Source: Ampelomyces quisqualis (lineage: Eukaryota; Ascomycota; Dothideomycetes; Pleosporales; Phaeosphaeriaceae). Taken from it: a stretch of DNA of 64,000 bases. The position numbers and the translations under genes are program-made. A model generated the notes under the pieces. That model was not told where the DNA came from. It worked only from the letters and a program-made list of their open reading frames with translations, and did no database searches. Shown piece by piece: positions 59,991 through 64,000 of the stretch (positions are counted from its first letter, which is position 1; each line of letters starts with the position of its first letter). The stretch spans positions 2,852,001-2,916,000 of the forward strand of contig JAGTXZ010000011.1 in the NCBI GenBank assembly GCA_018398575.1. The letters run 5' to 3'.

Positions 59991-60609
59991 GGTGGTCCCT
60001 GTGCGCTACAAAATTGTTCGATAACTTCTCTGCATGTTTACGCGCATTCTAACGCTATAATTATAAGCTGATTTGATGATACGCTGTTTTCTGCTCGACG
60101 TTACTAATGCTTCTTAAAAAGTGTAAGAACAGGTACAGGACCTACCAATCTTGCAAAAGACTTAGTAGTATGCTAAACGTGTAATAACCACCGACGATAC
60201 GAAGATCTAAGGAATATAGATTGTACAGTCTCGCCAAGTTCCGCCACGCAATATATGCAAACGAGCACTATCATAGATAACATGCCTCGACCAACCACGA
60301 CTCCGATATTGTTAAAGGTTTCTGCAGGATTGTGATAAGCAGTCGTGCAGCATATAGCCAGAACGCTTTGTAGGGCCTACATAGTCGCTCGCGAGTGTAG
60401 ATTGGGTATTCTCGACAACATTGCATCCTCGTTGAGCTATATTTACCTCTCAGCACAGAGTGTCGCAGTTAGTAGCGCTTAAGATACGGACGATGGCAGA
60501 TATATAAACTGCCGAATCGTCGCTATTGAGGCCAACAAACCACAAGATCATCAGCGCCAAACACAAACATCTTCACCTTCATCGCAACACCCACGCAACT
60601 TCCGCAGAA
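59991..60609. promoter_or_regulatory. GC-balanced island, upstream region of the small secreted protein gene
   Basis: Sequence composition returns to normal here: TCA, CCA, TGA and TGG are all common again. No other gene is supported; a minus-strand open frame at 60271-60456 has no features. It should hold the promoter of the gene at 60610. Confidence 0.55.
60501..60508 (+). promoter_or_regulatory. TATA box of the small secreted protein gene
   Basis: TATATAAA lies about 100 bp before the start codon at 60610, followed by a CA-rich leader (ACACCCACGCAACTTCCGC), a usual layout for strongly expressed fungal genes. Confidence 0.6.
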
Positions 60610-60881
60610 ATGAGGTCCCTGGCTGTCGTCGCTGCCCTCGCGTCCATCGCTCTCGGTGCGCCTCAAAATCCCTACCCAGCGCCGTGCGGACGATCGGACC
60701 CGTCCGGAGTCTGCACTACGAAGGCGAGCTGCTACAAGCAGGGTGGTTTCTACGTCCAGCGCGACTGCACATGTACGTTTACGAGCGACGGTGAGAGAAA
60801 TAGGCAGATGCTGATAGTCGATGCTTAGTCTACAATGTCTTCGACATCGGATGCTGCTACGATATCCCTGAGAATAAGTAG
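60610..60881 (+). CDS. Small secreted cysteine-rich protein, candidate effector
   Basis: Exons 60610-60772 and 60829-60881 are joined across a 56-nt intron (GTACGT, TGCTGATAG branch, GCTTAG). Reading through the intron would end the protein after six cysteine-poor extra residues and lose the paired cysteines, so the spliced form is preferred. It has 71 residues. A signal peptide (MRSLAVVAALASIALG, cleavage likely after ALGA) leaves a mature part of about 54 residues with six cysteines at 26, 35, 41, 53, 63 and 64 (spacing 8-5-11-9-0), enough for three disulfides. No transmembrane helix or GPI signal. I do not recognise a known effector or toxin family. Size, cysteine content and location in an island between RIP-decayed transposons match plant-pathogen effector genes; a self-protective or antimicrobial role is equally possible. 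No frame damage by RIP is seen. Confidence 0.8.
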
Positions 60882-61445
60882 TTGTAGAGCATGCAATTGG
60901 TGAAAAGCAGGCTTGCATCAGTCAGGGAGTAAGATATTTCTGCTGAAAAGTGCACAAGTATCCTAGGATTAATTCAATTGGCGACAATTCGCAGCCCTTG
61001 AGCATATGATTGCAACGGACTTTTACTCGTGTACCATGACTTTAGTTGTTTGCGTAATGCTGATGCAACAGAGGAAGCCTACCTAATCACAAAGACTTGG
61101 TGGTACGACGACTTGGCGGCGTGTACACTGTAGACGAGTTGTATTTCAAGCACGAGATGTGGTATGTTGGAATGTAGCAAGCTGTAATCGCGTCGCGTAA
61201 TTCCATAAAGAGGCGCATAAGTAGAACAATGTTGAAGGAAGCGCGGTGGCGCTCAAAGAAATCTAATCTTAGCCGAGGCGGTACAACCGCACATCCGATC
61301 GGACCACATTACGGAGGACTATAAGCAGGTGGCCCGCCAAAATTATTTAGAACTTCAAAATTTGTGTCTAGTAACCCCACTACAGCTAACTATTATATCC
61401 TGCAGCAACTGCTACTTATCTAATACTTACAATACTATATCTAAA
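60882..61445. other. Remainder of the GC-balanced island
   Basis: 3' flank of the secreted-protein gene. No further gene was seen. Composition changes back to AT-rich near 61,335, just before the integrase-like remnant. Confidence 0.5.
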
Positions 61446-62990
61446 ATGCCTGCTAGACATCTAACTATTAATCTTGTACCCTTTAAGGATAAACTTGCTG
61501 CGCTTTTCTGCAAAGGCCTTACCTATAAGAAGATCTGTACCTACCTTTAGAATACCTATAGTACTACTATAAAGACTTGTACACTACAACGCTGCTTCTA
61601 AGACTAGAGTATTTAGAAAAGACTTCCTTTATATATTAAAGACATTATTAAGAGCAAAATATAGGTGTTGTTCTTTAAAGTAAGTCTTAAAAATACAGAT
61701 ATCTTAACTGTACTTTAAGAAAAAGGTTTTAAGATTAAGAAATACACGCTTATCTGCCTGCGTTTTAAGCTTAGTTTAAAGAGAAGTGTTTGTAAAGTAG
61801 CAGTAAGTATAGCTACTAATACACTTATACAAAAGCTTATTAAAAAAGAACTTAAGAAGAGTATAATTAATAGGTATAGCTAAGGATATTTTTACACCTA
61901 CTTCTACTAGCAAGGCTATATTATTTTTAAGAACAGACTATTCTAGGTTTATTGCTAAATTAACTTAGAGGTAGTAGAGCAGCGTAAGCAAAATCTTTAG
62001 CGTTACTAAGAAGAGTACATTGTTCCTAGGCTAAACTTTATCTAGTCTATTAATAGCTACTGCAAATTACAGCTATTTAAGGTAGAAATCTATGCTTATA
62101 TTAACGTATACTCTTAATATATTGTCTAGGTATATATTAGAATATCTGCAACTACAGTAGTTAGCTGTGTTTACTAGTTCTTATACACTCTTAAAATAAC
62201 TAAGATCTAGCTTTAATTTATTAGGTCTAATTATAGAGTAAAGACTGTTATGCTTGTAAATGCTTACTATAAGCTTTAAACCTTAATTAATGCAGACCTA
62301 AAGTTTTAGCAGTGTTATCTTTATAGTACAAGTATAGCAAATTAGCGTATTAAAGTATAGTAGATATATCTATTAAAGGGTCTACTATTTAGATAGCAAG
62401 TATAATAACCTATCTGTAGTAAGATATTCTATACTAATGTTAATTTATAGACTTTTTTTAGGCGCTTGCGTACTTAGAGCTACTTTGCTAAAGATTAGCT
62501 TGCAGACTAGATTACTCTCTACGCAGTCTATATCCTAGAACTCTGTAAACAGCTCTACAACTTTATGCGCCTTTAGAATAGCTACAAAATTTGCAAGCAA
62601 AAAAACTGCTCTAATATAATAGTTAAGAAACTATTTATACTCTATAACTATCTAAGAAGTTATGTCTAGAACTAGGGTGTAGACTTTAACTCTAAGAAGC
62701 TTTAGGATATTAAGTCTTATATTAGGGAATAGGATATTAATAGCTTTTTGCTAGCAGAAATACTTACTTAGTATAATTCTGCCCTTAAGTTAGTTAAGTT
62801 TAATGCTAGAGCAGTACTAGATACTAATTAAGATAGTTTATATCTTAATATATATCTGCAGCTCTGCATTAAGGTGCAAACCTATATTAACAATAAGTTT
62901 AAACTATAGCTTTTTCTCCTAGCTTTACCTACTAGTGCTAGGAATTAGTAGGTAAGTTTTTAGCTTAATTTATTGCACTCTAAACTAATA
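61446..62990 (+). pseudogene. Degenerate integrase-like (DDE) transposase with Clr5-like N-terminus
   Basis: An initial frame (MPARHLTINLVPFKDKLAAL, then GLTYKKICTYL) resembles the helix-turn-helix N-terminus of fungal Clr5/integrase-core proteins. After a stop the plus strand continues readable: LPLYIKDIIKS, then near 62,040-62,150 the block SINSYCKLQLFKVEIYAYIN followed by VYSQYIVWVYI, which matches the family's IDGYCK...YAAIDAYSRYIVW with both catalytic-region Asp codons changed to Asn. TSIANQRI near 62,330 matches the STANQRIE block. The stops lie at expected Trp/Arg/Gln positions. A Ginger-like or related cut-and-paste element is likely. Confidence 0.65.
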
Positions 62991-64000
62991 TAACTGTTTT
63001 AGCTAAATACTTCTACTGTCTAGCACATTAATCTCTAGACTAATCTATATCTACTAGAAGAGGCAAGTAAGGTCTTTAATCCTAATATAGTATAGTACGT
63101 ACTTACTTATACTATAACTTAAGCCCTTACTATCTTTAACTTAGAATTTTATTGTGTCTTTTAACTTTCTATGCCCTTCTTATATAGCATGTTGTGTACT
63201 ACATAATATAACTATACTATACTACTAGTTCTACTTAGTTAATAGCTTAAGTTACTCTTTTCTTTTATTTTATTTTGTATTTTGCCTAAAGTGTTAGTCT
63301 CTACTTTAACTAACTCTAACAACGCCTATACAACAACAAAAGAAGCTAGAGGTTATTATTTTAAATAATATACCTAAGAAGGACTAAGCTGTTTTTATAC
63401 TAGTAAAAGGTTATATTAAAAGGACTGCTGCTAAGACTGCCTACTAACAGTTAATTGCAAGAACTTTCTCTACGCTTACTCTACAGCCTATAGCTACTAA
63501 AATTCTAATTCTAGTTGTTGCTATTCTAGTTAGAATGCAGGTTGTTTAAAAGAGTTACTTTATAAGATAAAAGTTTATTAAATATAACATTATACGTAAG
63601 ATATTATCTGTTATACTATACTCTTTAAGTAACAAGTCTTTACTAACTTTTTTCTTAGAGAAGATAGCCTACTAGGCTACAAATGCTTAAATCTCTTCTG
63701 CTAATAACTTTGTCTAATTACTACTACTAGAGCTACGTTGTATTAATCTAGATATCTCTGCTATTTTACTATACTTTATGTCTAATATTAGAAAGAATAG
63801 GATTACATACCTTCCTAAGAGTGTAGATAGTATTAGTACTATTAGAAAATTAGTAGTTAAAAGCAACTACTTTAAGAAAGGCTAGAAGAGTAAGTATATT
63901 ATATATATTACCCTTAAAATACACAAGGACATAGATAAGTAGAGGTTAGAATAGAATCTCTCTCTAGTTAAGCAGCAGCAGTCTAAGAAGAAGAAGGCTA
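62991..64000. other. AT-rich RIP-decayed sequence, unassigned
   Basis: No intact frame. Some Lys-rich readable pieces on the plus strand near 63,350-63,480 and 63,780-64,000 may belong to another transposase. It continues beyond the window. Confidence 0.4.

Noticed and set aside
60773..60828. Unspliced 72-codon reading of the secreted-protein gene ending at 60,828 (frame from 60,526 gives 100 codons)
   Set aside because: Splicing at GTACGT...GCTTAG restores two more cysteines and a natural end; the upstream Met at 60,526 lies before the signal peptide and just after the TATA box.
37727..64000. AT-rich block as mitochondrial DNA or a centromere
   Set aside because: Recognisable nuclear transposons with target duplications and a RIP signature explain the composition; no mitochondrial genes were seen.

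Overview
The window is nuclear DNA of a filamentous ascomycete, most likely a Dothideomycete (perhaps Pleosporales). Genes carry short spliceosomal introns of about 46-56 nt (one of about 212 nt) with GT...CTRAY...AG signals. Housekeeping genes are densely packed. An abrupt switch at about 37.7 kb leads into AT-rich DNA full of transposons destroyed by repeat-induced point mutation (RIP). Species cannot be fixed from the sequence alone.

Region 1 (1-37.5 kb) is gene-rich and GC-balanced. In order: the 3' part of a fungal rhodopsin-domain (SAT4/PTH11-like) membrane protein (+); a poorly resolved lineage-specific locus (-, 1.2-3.1 kb); cytoplasmic dynein heavy chain (-, 4.5-17.6 kb); a CLC chloride transporter (-); GMP synthase (-) divergent from BCP1 (+); the Rieske Fe-S subunit of complex III (-) divergent from a POA1-like macro-domain phosphatase (+); a Dpb3/CHRAC15-like histone-fold protein (-) divergent from a secreted serine carboxypeptidase (+); a second lineage-specific locus (+) sharing a C-terminal motif with the 1.2-kb locus; a protein of unknown function with an internally repeated VKWYF-containing segment (-); a GT31-like glycosyltransferase with a cysteine-rich tail (+); and a four-exon unknown gene ending at the compartment border with a reading-frame break.

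Region 2 (37.7-60 kb) is a nested transposon block. A decayed hAT transposase is split by (i) two inverted copies of a TA-flanked MITE-like element forming a ~1.7-kb palindrome, and (ii) a full-length Ty3/gypsy chromovirus copy with a TGTTA target duplication. A second chromovirus copy (CATCC duplication) lies upstream. In the chromovirus stretches I read, TGA, TGG, TCA and CCA are almost absent while TGT, TGC, ACA and GCA remain, a context-restricted RIP signature.

Region 3 (60-61.3 kb) is a GC-balanced island of about 1.3 kb whose only convincing gene encodes a 71-residue secreted protein with six cysteines in the mature part, split by one intron and preceded by a TATA box. This effector-like gene is the most interesting gene in the window. 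Region 4 (61.4-64 kb) is again RIP-decayed and begins with a degenerate integrase-like (DDE) transposase.

The housekeeping genes serve unrelated pathways (transport, purine synthesis, respiration, chromatin) and do not form a functional cluster.
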